Assembly: GCA_016710465.1 (NCBI GenBank)
Contig: JADJVS010000014.1
Coordinates: 1,054,001 to 1,118,000, forward strand
Length of the DNA stretch: 64,000 nucleotides
From: Sulfuritalea sp.
GTDB taxonomy: Bacteria > Pseudomonadota > Gammaproteobacteria > Burkholderiales > Rhodocyclaceae
Direction: 5' to 3'
Below, one piece after another: positions 56,164 through 63,281 of this stretch (positions are counted from its first letter, which is position 1; each line of letters starts with the position of its first letter). The notes under the pieces were generated by a model that was not told the DNA's origin, ran no database searches, and saw only the letters and a list, made by a program, of their open reading frames with translations. Made by a program: the position numbers and the translations under genes.

Positions 56164-56192
56164 TTGATTAACTAACGCAACTTGCGTATAGT
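56164..56192 (+). promoter_or_regulatory. Promoter and operator of the toxin-antitoxin operon
   Basis: TTGATT (56164-56169), 17-nt spacer, TATAGT (56187-56192). The spacer end carries the palindrome ACGCAA-C-TTGCGT (56175-56187), a likely antitoxin operator. The -10 box ends only 6 nt before the toxin ATG, so the transcript should be leaderless or nearly so; no ribosome site is present. Confidence 0.65.
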
Positions 56193-56198
56193 TGATTC

Positions 56199-56537
56199 AT
56201 GCAAGCTCTGTTCGTCGAACTTCCACCCTTCTCGCGCTTTCGTGCCGGCTATCTGGACGACGAGGGTCTGCGTGACCTGCAAAACGCATTGCTGACGAAT
56301 CCGGAAGCGGGCGACGTGATCGAGGGCACCGGTGGGCTACGCAAGCTGCGCCAAGCCGACCGGCGCCGCGGAAAGGGCAAGCGTGGTGGTTTGCGGGTGA
56401 TCTACTACTGGTGGCAAACAAGGCGGCAGTTCTGGTTGTTCACCTTGTACGACAAGGACGAAATGGACGACTTGAGCGCGGACGAGCGCAAAGCCCTTAA
56501 GTCGATGCTCAAGCGGGAATTGGAGGCACGGCAATGA
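56199..56537 (+). CDS. HigB/RelE-type toxin
   Basis: 112 aa from the ATG at 56199. The sequence has the RelE/HigB2 fold marks: GTGGLRKLRQADRRRGKGKRGG with the basic active-site strand, LRVIYYWW, and FWLFTLYDKDEMDDLSADE. Members cleave mRNA on the ribosome. The toxin gene comes first and overlaps its antitoxin by 4 bp, the higBA order. Its ATG lies right at the predicted transcription start. Confidence 0.88.
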   Translation: MQALFVELPPFSRFRAGYLDDEGLRDLQNALLTNPEAGDVIEGTGGLRKLRQADRRRGKGKRGGLRVIYYWWQTRRQFWLFTLYDKDEMDDLSADERKALKSMLKRELEARQ

Positions 56538-56848
56538 AAAAGCGGAACCTGTTTGCGGAGATCGCGGAAGGTATTGACGCCCTAGCCGAGGAACGTACCG
56601 GAAAGCGCAGTTTGCGCACCCACGCGGTCGAAATCCTCCCGGCGGCAGAGGTCAGTGCCGAGGAGTTGCTCGCCTTGCGCGAGCGCCTGCGCCTTTCGCG
56701 GCCTGTGTTCGCGCGCTACCTGCGAACCAATCCGCGTACGCTGGAGAACTGGGAGCAGGGGCGGGCGAAGCCCAATGCGCAGGCGGCGCTGTTGATCCGG
56801 CTGGTCGAACGCTATCCAGATACGGTGGAACGGCTGGCTGCAGTCTGA
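56534..56848 (+). CDS. HigA/NadS-type antitoxin (HTH, Xre-like)
   Basis: 104 aa from the ATG at 56534, within the ATGA overlap with the toxin. The second half is a helix-turn-helix of the HTH_3 type: LALRERLRLSRPVFARYL followed by RTLENWEQGRAKPN. The N-terminal ~40 residues would wrap the toxin. Likely binds the palindrome in the operon promoter and represses it. Confidence 0.9.
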   Translation: MKKRNLFAEIAEGIDALAEERTGKRSLRTHAVEILPAAEVSAEELLALRERLRLSRPVFARYLRTNPRTLENWEQGRAKPNAQAALLIRLVERYPDTVERLAAV

Positions 56849-56871
56849 CGCTCGGTATGGCGGATAGGGGC

Positions 56872-56885
56872 TGCCAGCGCCGACT
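56872..56885 (-). repeat. Dispersed 24-bp repeat, copy 12 (half copy)
   Basis: Only AGTCGGCGCTGGCA (13 of 14 matching consensus from its left end) remains, in the 39-bp gap between the antitoxin gene and the DUF4395 gene stop. Confidence 0.65.
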
Positions 56886-56887
56886 CC

Positions 56888-57637
56888 CTACTTGCAGTTG
56901 TTGTGCAGCTTCCACTTCTCTGCGTGGCCGATGGCGACGGCGAAGGCGGGCGGCTTGCAGCGCTCGGCTTCGGTGACGGTGCCGGCGATGCCGGCATTCG
57001 GCATCGCGGGTTGCGTTGCCAGCGATTCGGCGGCGGGGAAGGCCTGCGAGGCGACGAGGGCGATCACGACGAGGTAGGCCGCCAGGATCGCCGTGCCGCC
57101 GGCGCCGACTCTCTGGCTCGGATGCGGCGCGAACACTTCGCAACTGCCGCCCGCGCAATGCTGGGCCTGGCGGCCGGGCAGGGCGTTGTAGATCTTGCAG
57201 CCGACGCAGATGCCGAAGGCGGACTCGAAGAACATCAGTGTCAGACAGGTGGCGCAGACCAGCATGTTGATCGGCCCGATCACGTTGTTGATCACGATCA
57301 GCCATAGCATGGCCAGCGCCAGCAGCCAGCCGATGGCCCAGGCAAAGCGCTTCTGCGGCGCGCCGACCCATTCCGGCGCTTGCCCGCGCACGGCGAAGCG
57401 CGCCGCGATCATCGACGGCGCGTACTTCGGGTTGACGAACAGGCGGATCGTGAAATCGATCAGGAAGGCGATCACGAAGATTTTGGTCGGGCGGAAGTTG
57501 CCGACGAACCAGGCGCTGGCGAAAGTCATGATGGCGAACAGGAACAGGATGCCCGCCGCGGCGCGCACCTCGCGTTCGTTGAGCACCGGTATTTCGTAGC
57601 CGGCGACGTCTTCCCCAAATCCGATGATCCTGCCCAT
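56888..57637 (-). CDS. DUF4395 family membrane protein
   Basis: 249 aa from the ATG at 57637, with AGGAG 6 nt upstream (CTGCAGGAGAACGACATG). DUF4395 features: VRAAAGILFLFAIMTFASAW, VIAFLIDFTIRLFVNPKYAP and a second pair of helices (WLLALAMLWLIVINNVIGPINMLV) with the CxxC of GICVGCKIYN. About four to five helices. Often found with thioredoxin-like or thiosulfate-related genes; role unknown. The C-terminal ~75 residues begin with a stretch (RVGAGGTAI) that is a 24-bp repeat in frame, then continue with a hydrophobic helix and a cysteine-containing tail. Confidence 0.82.
   Translation of the reverse strand: MGRIIGFGEDVAGYEIPVLNEREVRAAAGILFLFAIMTFASAWFVGNFRPTKIFVIAFLIDFTIRLFVNPKYAPSMIAARFAVRGQAPEWVGAPQKRFAWAIGWLLALAMLWLIVINNVIGPINMLVCATCLTLMFFESAFGICVGCKIYNALPGRQAQHCAGGSCEVFAPHPSQRVGAGGTAILAAYLVVIALVASQAFPAAESLATQPAMPNAGIAGTVTEAERCKPPAFAVAIGHAEKWKLHNNCK
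57087..57110 (-). repeat. Dispersed 24-bp repeat, copy 13 (22/24), inside the DUF4395 gene
   Basis: Sense to the gene; encodes RVGAGGTAI at the start of a membrane helix. Two bases from consensus, so among the better conserved copies although coding. Confidence 0.8.
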
Positions 57638-57722
57638 GTCGTTCTCCTGCAGTCGATGCGATGTGTGAGCGGGCGCCGTCCCCAAGGGATACCGTCTCCG
57701 GCTCTGCCGGAGACACAAACCT

Positions 57723-58106
57723 TCAACCGCGCTGGATCAGCTCGATCTTGTAGCCGTCGGGGTCCTCGACGAAGGCGATGACGCGGGTGCCGCCCTTCAT
57801 CGGCCCGGCTTCGCGCGTCACCTTGCCGCCGCGTGCCTTGATCTCGGCACAGGCCGCGTAGGCGTCGTCCACCGCGAGTGCGACGTGGCCGTAGCCGGTG
57901 CCGATCTCGTAGTTATCGACGCCCCAGTTGTGGGTCAGCTCCAGCACGGCGCCGTCGGCCTCGTCCTGGTAGCCGACGAAGGCCAGCGTGAACTTGCCCT
58001 CGGGATAGTCGTTGCGACGCAGCAGGCGCATGCCGAGGATGTCGGTATAGAACGCCAATGACTTGTCGAGGTCGCCGACGCGGATCATGGTGTGCAGGAT
58101 TCTCAT
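57723..58106 (-). CDS. gloA: Lactoylglutathione lyase (glyoxalase I)
   Basis: 127 aa from the ATG at 58106. The four metal ligands are all present: H5 (RILHTMIRV), E56 (AVLELTHNWG), H74 (GYGHVALAV) and E122 (YKIELIQRG). Converts the hemithioacetal of methylglyoxal and glutathione to lactoylglutathione; a nickel-type short enzyme as in E. coli. Follows the YgjP-like gene by 10 bp and probably shares its transcript. Confidence 0.95.
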   Translation of the reverse strand: MRILHTMIRVGDLDKSLAFYTDILGMRLLRRNDYPEGKFTLAFVGYQDEADGAVLELTHNWGVDNYEIGTGYGHVALAVDDAYAACAEIKARGGKVTREAGPMKGGTRVIAFVEDPDGYKIELIQRG

Positions 58107-58116
58107 CGATCGCCTT

Positions 58117-58860
58117 TCACAATATGGGCAGCGAGGTGGTGCGCTCTTTGAGTTCGATGCGCGCCGTCTTCCACTCCGGGTAGATGGACTCGACGGTCGC
58201 CCAGAAGCGCTTGCCGTGGTTCATTTCGCGCAGGTGGGCCACTTCGTGGGCGACAACGTAGTCGCCGAGATGGACCGGCAGGTGGATCAGGCGCCAGTTG
58301 ATGCGGATGCCGCCGTGCTTGCTGCAACTGCCCCAGCGCGTGTGCGCCGAGGACAGGCTGAGCTTGGGCGCGGCCAGCCCGAGTGCTTTGCAGTAGTGCG
58401 CAAGCCGTTCGCCGAAATGCGCCAGCGCGCGCTTTTGCAGGGCGCGCGTGGCGAGTTGGCCGAGGTCGGCATCGGCGCGCGCCTCGAGCACGAGTTGGCT
58501 GCCGATCCAGCGCACGCGGTTGGCGCCGGGCAGGACGCGCACCTCGGCCTCGCCGTCGAGCATGGGCAGGCGGGTGCCGTCGCGCACGGCGACATGGCGG
58601 GGCTGGCTTGCATTTGCGAGCTCGGCAAGCTTCTTCAGGACCCAGTCGCCATGCAGATGCACGAAGCCGTCGATCTCGTTCTGGCTAGTCCGCGTGGGTG
58701 CGTTGATGCGCAGGCCGCGTTCGTCGATGTGCATCGACAAGCGCTTGGTGCCGCTCTTCAGGCGGTAATCGACGATGCGGCCGCCGATCAGCAGGTGACG
58801 GGTCTTGCTCGCGGCGGGCGGCGATGGCAGGCGAAAAAGCTGAAGCTGTTCGTGGAACAT
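58117..58860 (-). CDS. YgjP-like (SprT/DUF45 family) zinc metalloprotease
   Basis: 247 aa from the ATG at 58860. Zincin motif AHEVAHLREMNHGKRFW with H205, E206 and H209, plus the third region RWGSCSKHGGIRINWRL, typical of the YgjP/DUF45 family (M48-related). Cytosolic, no signal peptide. It starts 2 bp after the stop of the upstream gene, which is an apparently inactive relative, so the two are co-translated. Substrates of YgjP-like enzymes are not well known; in some genomes they accompany R-M genes, here they sit in a housekeeping stretch. Confidence 0.9.
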   Translation of the reverse strand: MFHEQLQLFRLPSPPAASKTRHLLIGGRIVDYRLKSGTKRLSMHIDERGLRINAPTRTSQNEIDGFVHLHGDWVLKKLAELANASQPRHVAVRDGTRLPMLDGEAEVRVLPGANRVRWIGSQLVLEARADADLGQLATRALQKRALAHFGERLAHYCKALGLAAPKLSLSSAHTRWGSCSKHGGIRINWRLIHLPVHLGDYVVAHEVAHLREMNHGKRFWATVESIYPEWKTARIELKERTTSLPIL

Positions 58861-58862
58861 CG

Positions 58863-59354
58863 TCAGCTTGCTGGCGAGGCGCCGAACAGGTCGCGGCCGC
58901 GTTCCTCGCGCGGCAGGGCGGCGATGGCGCGCGCGATCGCCTGCTCTATCACCGGCAGCGGCTGTTCGATCAGGCGCCAGTTGCAGCGCAGTGTGCTGTC
59001 GTCGCGTGGGTCCACCCAATGGCCACGGGCGGCGAAGGAGAGCGCCAGGCCCGGTGCGCGGCGTCCCGCCAGCGCCGACTTTTCAGCTATCACGTCCCGC
59101 AGCAGTCGTGTCGCCTCCTCGCGCAGCCAGGCTTCGGCGCGGTCCTGAATCTGGCGCGGCGTGGCTTGCGGCGGCAGCGGCAAGGCCAGCGTGTCCGCTT
59201 CGCGGCGCGCTTCGCCGTCGGTGCTGCCCAGCATCAGGCGCAGGCTGCCGCCGAGATAGGCAAGACTGGCGCCCTCATGCCAGCGCTGCGCCGGATCGGG
59301 CGTGCCGGCATCGAGCCGGAGCGCAAGTTGCGGCGCGCGCCTACCCGGGCTCAT
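58863..59354 (-). CDS. Inactive paralog of the YgjP-like metalloprotease
   Basis: 163 aa from the ATG at 59354 behind GGGAGGG. By eye it aligns to residues ~75-235 of the following protein: SLAYLGGSLRLML matches the RLPMLDGEAEVRVL region, and LRCNWRLIEQPLPVIEQAIARAIAAL matches IRINWRLIHLPVHLGDYVVAHEVAHL. At the active site HEVAH is replaced by RAIAA, so zinc binding and catalysis must be lost. The gene is intact, with no stop or frameshift. It may regulate its active partner. A 24-bp repeat at 59057-59080 encodes KSALAGRRA in its middle. Confidence 0.75.
   Translation of the reverse strand: MSPGRRAPQLALRLDAGTPDPAQRWHEGASLAYLGGSLRLMLGSTDGEARREADTLALPLPPQATPRQIQDRAEAWLREEATRLLRDVIAEKSALAGRRAPGLALSFAARGHWVDPRDDSTLRCNWRLIEQPLPVIEQAIARAIAALPREERGRDLFGASPAS
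59057..59080 (-). repeat. Dispersed 24-bp repeat, copy 14 (21/24), inside the inactive paralog gene
   Basis: Sense to the gene, with AAAAGTCGGCGCTGGCGGGACG intact; encodes KSALAGRRA exactly where the active paralog has a helix end before the RWGSC region. Confidence 0.8.
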
Positions 59355-59372
59355 TGCTGCGCCCTCCCCCCG

Positions 59373-59395
59373 ACCCCCCTCCCGGGGGAGGGGGT
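59373..59395. repeat. C/G-rich inverted repeat upstream of the inactive paralog
   Basis: ACCCCCCTCCC followed directly by GGGGGAGGGGGT, a near-perfect palindrome in the 109-bp gap after plsC. Possible hairpin between plsC and the next gene; its pattern also resembles a common dispersed repeat of GC-rich proteobacteria. Confidence 0.5.
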
Positions 59396-59463
59396 GACCC
59401 TGGTTCGCCGCGGCGCGGCTCCATGATTTGGCTGGCGCCCCTTCGGGCGGCCGTGCGGGGCGC

Positions 59464-60192
59464 TCATGCCGCCGCCTCGTACAGTTGCGGACTGATGCGC
59501 CGCATCTCGTCCTCGATCCAGGTCTCGGCGCGCGCCAGCACTTCGCCGGAACCGAGGCCGGCGGGATCGATGGCCGGACCGACGCTGACGGTGACCGTGC
59601 CACGCTTCTTGAACAAGGCATTGCGACCCCAGAACTCGCCGGAGTTGAGCGCCACCGGCACCACCGGCGTGCCGGTCTCGACGGCGAGGTGGGCGCCGCC
59701 GACCTTGTAGCGGTTCTTCGATCCGGGCCGCGAGCGCGTGCCTTCCGGGAAGATGATGACGGTATAGCCGTGGTCGAGCCGGTCGCGTCCCTGGTCCACA
59801 AGGCGCGTCAGCGCCGCCTTGGTGGCACTGCGGTCGGTTTCGATCATCGGGATCGAGGCCAGGGCCCAGCCGAAGAAGGGGATGTACTTGATTTCCTTCT
59901 TCCAGACGAAGACCGTGTCCTGGAAGATTTCCTGCAGCACCAGGGTCTCCCAGGCCGACTGGTGCTTGCACAGCACCACCACCGGCCGCGACGGCAGGTT
60001 CTCGGCGCCGACCAGGCGGTAGGGAATGCCCAGCAGGTGCTTGATCAGCCAGATCACGAAGTTGACCCACGGCGCCACGGCGCGGCGCCGCGCCTTGGGC
60101 GGCAGCGGCCAGCACAGCAGCACGCCCACCGTGTAGGGCGGCGTCACCACGACGAGGATCAGCAGGAACAGCAGGGAGCGAATCGCCGCCAT
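59464..60192 (-). CDS. plsC: 1-acyl-sn-glycerol-3-phosphate acyltransferase
   Basis: 242 aa from the ATG at 60192. Makes phosphatidic acid at the inner membrane. An N-terminal helix (SLLFLLILVVVTPPYTVGVLL) precedes the acyltransferase motifs: CKHQSAWETL, where the usual HX4D is HX4E, a variant seen in other proteobacterial PlsC; IIFPEGTRSRPG; and VVPVALNSGEFW. Begins 11 bp after gmhB, an arrangement (glyS-gmhB-plsC) common in betaproteobacteria. Confidence 0.93.
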   Translation of the reverse strand: MAAIRSLLFLLILVVVTPPYTVGVLLCWPLPPKARRRAVAPWVNFVIWLIKHLLGIPYRLVGAENLPSRPVVVLCKHQSAWETLVLQEIFQDTVFVWKKEIKYIPFFGWALASIPMIETDRSATKAALTRLVDQGRDRLDHGYTVIIFPEGTRSRPGSKNRYKVGGAHLAVETGTPVVPVALNSGEFWGRNALFKKRGTVTVSVGPAIDPAGLGSGEVLARAETWIEDEMRRISPQLYEAAA

Positions 60193-60203
60193 GTGTCCGC
60201 GCG

Positions 60204-60737
60204 TCAGCGCAGGATGTGCGCGACGGCCGCCGCGAGGTCGCCGAACACCGGGGTTCCCGCCGGCAGGGCGGGGTCGTCCTGGGTCTTGCGACCCTTGCCG
60301 GTCAGCACCAGCATCGGTTGCGCGCCCACCGCGACCGCCGCCTGCAGGTCGCGCAGGCTGTCGCCGATGGTCGGCACGCCGGCAAGGTCGGCGTTGAAGC
60401 GCGCGGCGATCTCCTTGTACATGCCCGGCTTGGGTTTGCGGCACTCGCAGTTGTCGGCGTTGGTGTGCGGGCAGAAGAAGATCGCGTCGATGTGGCCACC
60501 GACCTGGGCCAGCGCCTTCAGCATCTTGTCGTGGATCGCCATCAGCGTGTCGGTCTCGAACAGGCCGCGGCCGACGCCGGACTGGTTGCTGGCGACCACC
60601 ACGCGATAGCCGGCCTGATTCAGGCTGGCGATGGCGGCCAGGCTGCCGGGGATCGGCTTCCATTCCTCCGGCGACTTGATGTACTGGTCGGAGTCGTGGT
60701 TGATCACGCCGTCGCGGTCGAGGATGACGAGTTTCAT
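60204..60737 (-). CDS. gmhB: D-glycero-beta-D-manno-heptose-1,7-bisphosphate 7-phosphatase
   Basis: 177 aa from the ATG at 60737. HAD phosphatase of LPS-heptose synthesis: nucleophile motif ILDRDGVIN (D7, D9), ASNQSGVGRG, the zinc loop FCPHTNADNCECRKPKPGM with Cys-His-Cys-Cys, and GDSLRDLQAA. Located between glyS and plsC as in related genomes. Confidence 0.95.
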   Translation of the reverse strand: MKLVILDRDGVINHDSDQYIKSPEEWKPIPGSLAAIASLNQAGYRVVVASNQSGVGRGLFETDTLMAIHDKMLKALAQVGGHIDAIFFCPHTNADNCECRKPKPGMYKEIAARFNADLAGVPTIGDSLRDLQAAVAVGAQPMLVLTGKGRKTQDDPALPAGTPVFGDLAAAVAHILR

Positions 60738-60763
60738 GGCTTGCTCAGATGTTCCCCTGGATT

Positions 60764-60787
60764 GTCGCCGTGTCGCCGGCGCCGACT
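60764..60787 (-). repeat. Dispersed 24-bp repeat, copy 15 (20/24)
   Basis: In the 91-bp gap between the glyS stop and the gmhB start, sense to both genes. Confidence 0.8.
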
Positions 60788-60828
60788 TTGCCGAACACCG
60801 CCGCAAAACGCCCGTTTATCGGCATCGC

Positions 60829-62916
60829 TCAGGCCGACAGGCGCGACAGGTCGGCGACGCGGTTCATCGCCTGATGCAGCGTCGCCAGCAGGCCGAGTCG
60901 GTTGGCGCGCAAGGCGGCGTCCTCGGCATTCACCATGACCTCGTCGAAGAAGCTGTCCACCGGCGCCTTCAGCGCGGCCAGCGCCTGCAGCGAAGCGGTG
61001 TAGTCGCCACGCTCGAAGGCGGCATCGGCTTGTGGCGTGACTGTTTCAAGCGAGGCGTTCAGCGCCAGCTCGGCGGCTTCCTTGAGCAGCGCCGCATCGA
61101 CCTTCGCCGCCACCACGCCCTCGGCCTTCTTCAGGATGTTGCCGACGCGCTTGTTGGCGGCGGCGAGGCTGGCGGCCTCGGGCAGCGCGGCAAAGGCGCG
61201 CACGGCGGCCAGGCGCTTGGGAATGTCGCCCAGGCGCGGCGGGCGCAGGCCGACCACGGCGTCTACCTCCAGCGCCGAGTAGCCCTGCTCGCGCAGGCTG
61301 CCGGCGAGGCGTTCGTAGATGAAGTCGGAAAGTTGCTGGATCACCCTGGCGTCGATGAGCTTGGCGGCGGAGAACAGTCCCGCCAGGTCCAGCGGCAAAT
61401 CGCGTTCGATCAGCATGCGGATCATGCCGAGCGCATGACGACGCAAGGCGAAGGGGTCCTTGTCGCCGGTCGGCAACTGGCCGATGCCGAACATGTCCAC
61501 CAGCGTTTGCAACTTGTCGGCCAGCGCCACGCAGAGGCCGACCTCGCCGCGCGGCAACCCGTCGCCGGCGAAGCGCGGCTTGTAGTGGTCCTCGATGGCA
61601 TCGGCAATCTCGACCGGCTCGCCGTCGTGCAGCGCGTAGTAGCGGCCCATGATGCCCTGCAGCTCGGGAAACTCGCCGACCATGTCGGTGAGGAGGTCGG
61701 CCTTGGCGAGCACGGCGGCGCGGTCGGCGGCATTCGCCAGGGCCTCGCCACCCAACTGATGGCCGATCGCGCGCGCCAACGCGGCGACGCGCTCGACGCG
61801 CTCGCCCTGGGTGCCCAGCTTGTTGTGATACACCACCTTGGCCAGGCCCGGTATGCGATCCATCAGCGACTTCTTGCGGTCCTGGTCGAAGAAGAACTTG
61901 GCATCGGCCAGGCGCGGGCGCACCACGCGCTCGTTGCCGCCGATTACCGCCGACGGGTCGGCCGGACGAATGTTGCTGACGACGAGGAACTTGTGGGTCA
62001 GCTTGCCATCGGCATCGAGCAGCGGAAAATACTTCTGGTTGGCCTTCATGGTCAGGATCAGGCATTCCTGCGGCACGTCGAGGAATTCCTTTTCAAAGGC
62101 GCAGGTCAGCACATTGGGGCGCTCGACCAGCGCGGTCACCTCGTCGAGCAGGGCTTCGTCATCGATCGGCGTGAGTCCCTCCTTCGCGGCGGCGGCCTTA
62201 AGCTGCTTCTCGATCTCGGCGCGGCGCGCGGCAAAGCCGGCGATCACCGCGCCTTCGGCTTCCAACTGCTGCGCGTAGGAGTCGGCATCCTTGATCGTGA
62301 CCACCGGATTCTTCGCCTCGAAGCGGTGGCCTTGCGTCTCGCGGCCGGCAGTCAGGCCGAGCACGGAAATCGGCACCACATCGGCGCCGTGCAGCGCAAC
62401 CAGCTTGTGCGCGGGGCGCACGAAATTCACGCTGCTCCAGCCGTCGGCAAGCTGGTAGCTCATCACCTTCGGGATTGGCAGCTTGCCTATCGCTCGATTG
62501 AGCGCCTTCTGCAAGCCTTCCGCAAGCGTTACGCCAATTCGTGTGCGATTGATGAACAGATCACCATCGTTTGGAGGAATTCCCGGGTAGACCTCTCCGA
62601 CGTTCTCCGCGCAACCAATAGCAGAGAGCCTTTTCAGTAGAGCAGGCGTTGCTTGTCCATCTTCGCCACGTCCCACGCGCAATGGCATTAGCTTAATGGC
62701 TTCGGGTTCATCTTCGGCTTTGTCGAGAACGTTTGGTACCAATACTGCCAATCGTCTGGGCGATGCAAAGCTTAAAGTCGCTTCATCGGCAGGCAACAGA
62801 TCTTGCTCTGCCAATGAAATCGTGATTTCGAGAGCGAATGCTTCGCCGAGCTTCTTCAGCGCCTTCGGCGGCAGTTCCTCGACAAAGAGTTCGACGAGAA
62901 GATTCTTGGTGCTCAT
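60829..62916 (-). CDS. glyS: Glycine--tRNA ligase beta subunit
   Basis: 695 aa from the ATG at 62916, the usual length for the beta subunit of the bacterial alpha2-beta2 enzyme. Starts NLLVELFVEELPPKALKKLGEA and includes VRPAHKLVALHGADVV, GHRFEAKNPVV, VEIADAIEDHYKPRFAGD and a C-terminal DALR-like anticodon domain (SFFDEVMVNAEDAALRANRL). Pairs with GlyQ encoded upstream; the two genes are 365 bp apart, more than usual, because of inserted repeats. Confidence 0.97.
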   Translation of the reverse strand: MSTKNLLVELFVEELPPKALKKLGEAFALEITISLAEQDLLPADEATLSFASPRRLAVLVPNVLDKAEDEPEAIKLMPLRVGRGEDGQATPALLKRLSAIGCAENVGEVYPGIPPNDGDLFINRTRIGVTLAEGLQKALNRAIGKLPIPKVMSYQLADGWSSVNFVRPAHKLVALHGADVVPISVLGLTAGRETQGHRFEAKNPVVTIKDADSYAQQLEAEGAVIAGFAARRAEIEKQLKAAAAKEGLTPIDDEALLDEVTALVERPNVLTCAFEKEFLDVPQECLILTMKANQKYFPLLDADGKLTHKFLVVSNIRPADPSAVIGGNERVVRPRLADAKFFFDQDRKKSLMDRIPGLAKVVYHNKLGTQGERVERVAALARAIGHQLGGEALANAADRAAVLAKADLLTDMVGEFPELQGIMGRYYALHDGEPVEIADAIEDHYKPRFAGDGLPRGEVGLCVALADKLQTLVDMFGIGQLPTGDKDPFALRRHALGMIRMLIERDLPLDLAGLFSAAKLIDARVIQQLSDFIYERLAGSLREQGYSALEVDAVVGLRPPRLGDIPKRLAAVRAFAALPEAASLAAANKRVGNILKKAEGVVAAKVDAALLKEAAELALNASLETVTPQADAAFERGDYTASLQALAALKAPVDSFFDEVMVNAEDAALRANRLGLLATLHQAMNRVADLSRLSA

Positions 62917-62985
62917 GTCAGTTGTCCCGTGCTGCTGTGTCTATCCGCGACGTACGAAAAACCTTGTTAAGCGCTGGGCCGGGTG

Positions 62986-63089
62986 CGCCAAGGGCGGCGG
63001 GTGGCCATCGCTGCTCGTGTCCCACGAGTCGGGCTGCGCCCGACTCTCCTCCTTTACCTCGCTGCGACGGCCACCCGCCGCCCTTGGCG
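62986..63089. repeat. Inverted repeat with 21-bp arms between glyS and glyQ
   Basis: Arms 62986-63006 and 63069-63089 (each CGCCAAGGGCGGCGGGTGGC plus one base, as exact reverse complements) enclose 62 bp that contain a tight inner hairpin GAGTCGGGC-TGC-GCCCGACTC. It could be a small non-autonomous element or a strong RNA structure. Confidence 0.8.
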
Positions 63090-63177
63090 GGATACGCTGT
63101 TGCCTTGCAACCGCAAACCCGCGACACCTTCACCGGATCGGGAGGGTGGGGCGTTCTGCGCAGCGAAGTAAAGAAGG

Positions 63178-63201
63178 AGTCGGCGCCCGCAGGGCGGCGA
63201 C
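63178..63201 (+). repeat. Dispersed 24-bp repeat, copy 16 (19/24)
   Basis: AGTCGGCGCCCGCAGGGCGGCGAC, about 80 bp beyond the glyQ stop. Its left flank (AAAGAAGGAG) mirrors the flank of the inner hairpin near 63047. Confidence 0.7.
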
Positions 63202-63281
63202 GGGTGACATGAGCGGAGCAGAATGCCCCGGCCTCCCGATCCCGCTCCAGACGAAAAATCAGCGTGGGTTTCAGTTCCACC

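Larger units (their letters stand above)
55850..56198. other. Intergenic region between res and the toxin-antitoxin pair
   Basis: 349 bp with no convincing gene; frames here are short and lack ribosome sites. It contains a 38-bp perfect palindrome, two direct repeats resembling an insertion-sequence end, and the toxin-antitoxin promoter. It is AT-richer on its right side. Confidence 0.65.
62917..63281. other. glyQ-glyS intergenic repeat region
   Basis: 365 bp without a supportable gene between two genes that are normally close. It is filled with inverted repeats (62986-63089), a further facing pair of related AAAGGAGGAGAGTCGGGC-type segments near 63040-63066 and 63153-63180, and one copy of the 24-bp dispersed repeat. 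It looks like a decayed repeat cluster. Confidence 0.7.

Noticed and set aside
58863..59354. Reading the short gene as a frameshifted 5' piece of the neighbouring protease
   Set aside because: The neighbour is complete by itself and both contain the equivalent C-terminal region, so they are two paralogs and not one broken gene.
60631..62640. Open frame of 669 codons on the plus strand across gmhB and glyS
   Set aside because: Antisense to glyS, whose sequence is conserved over its length; composition is typical of a mirror frame.
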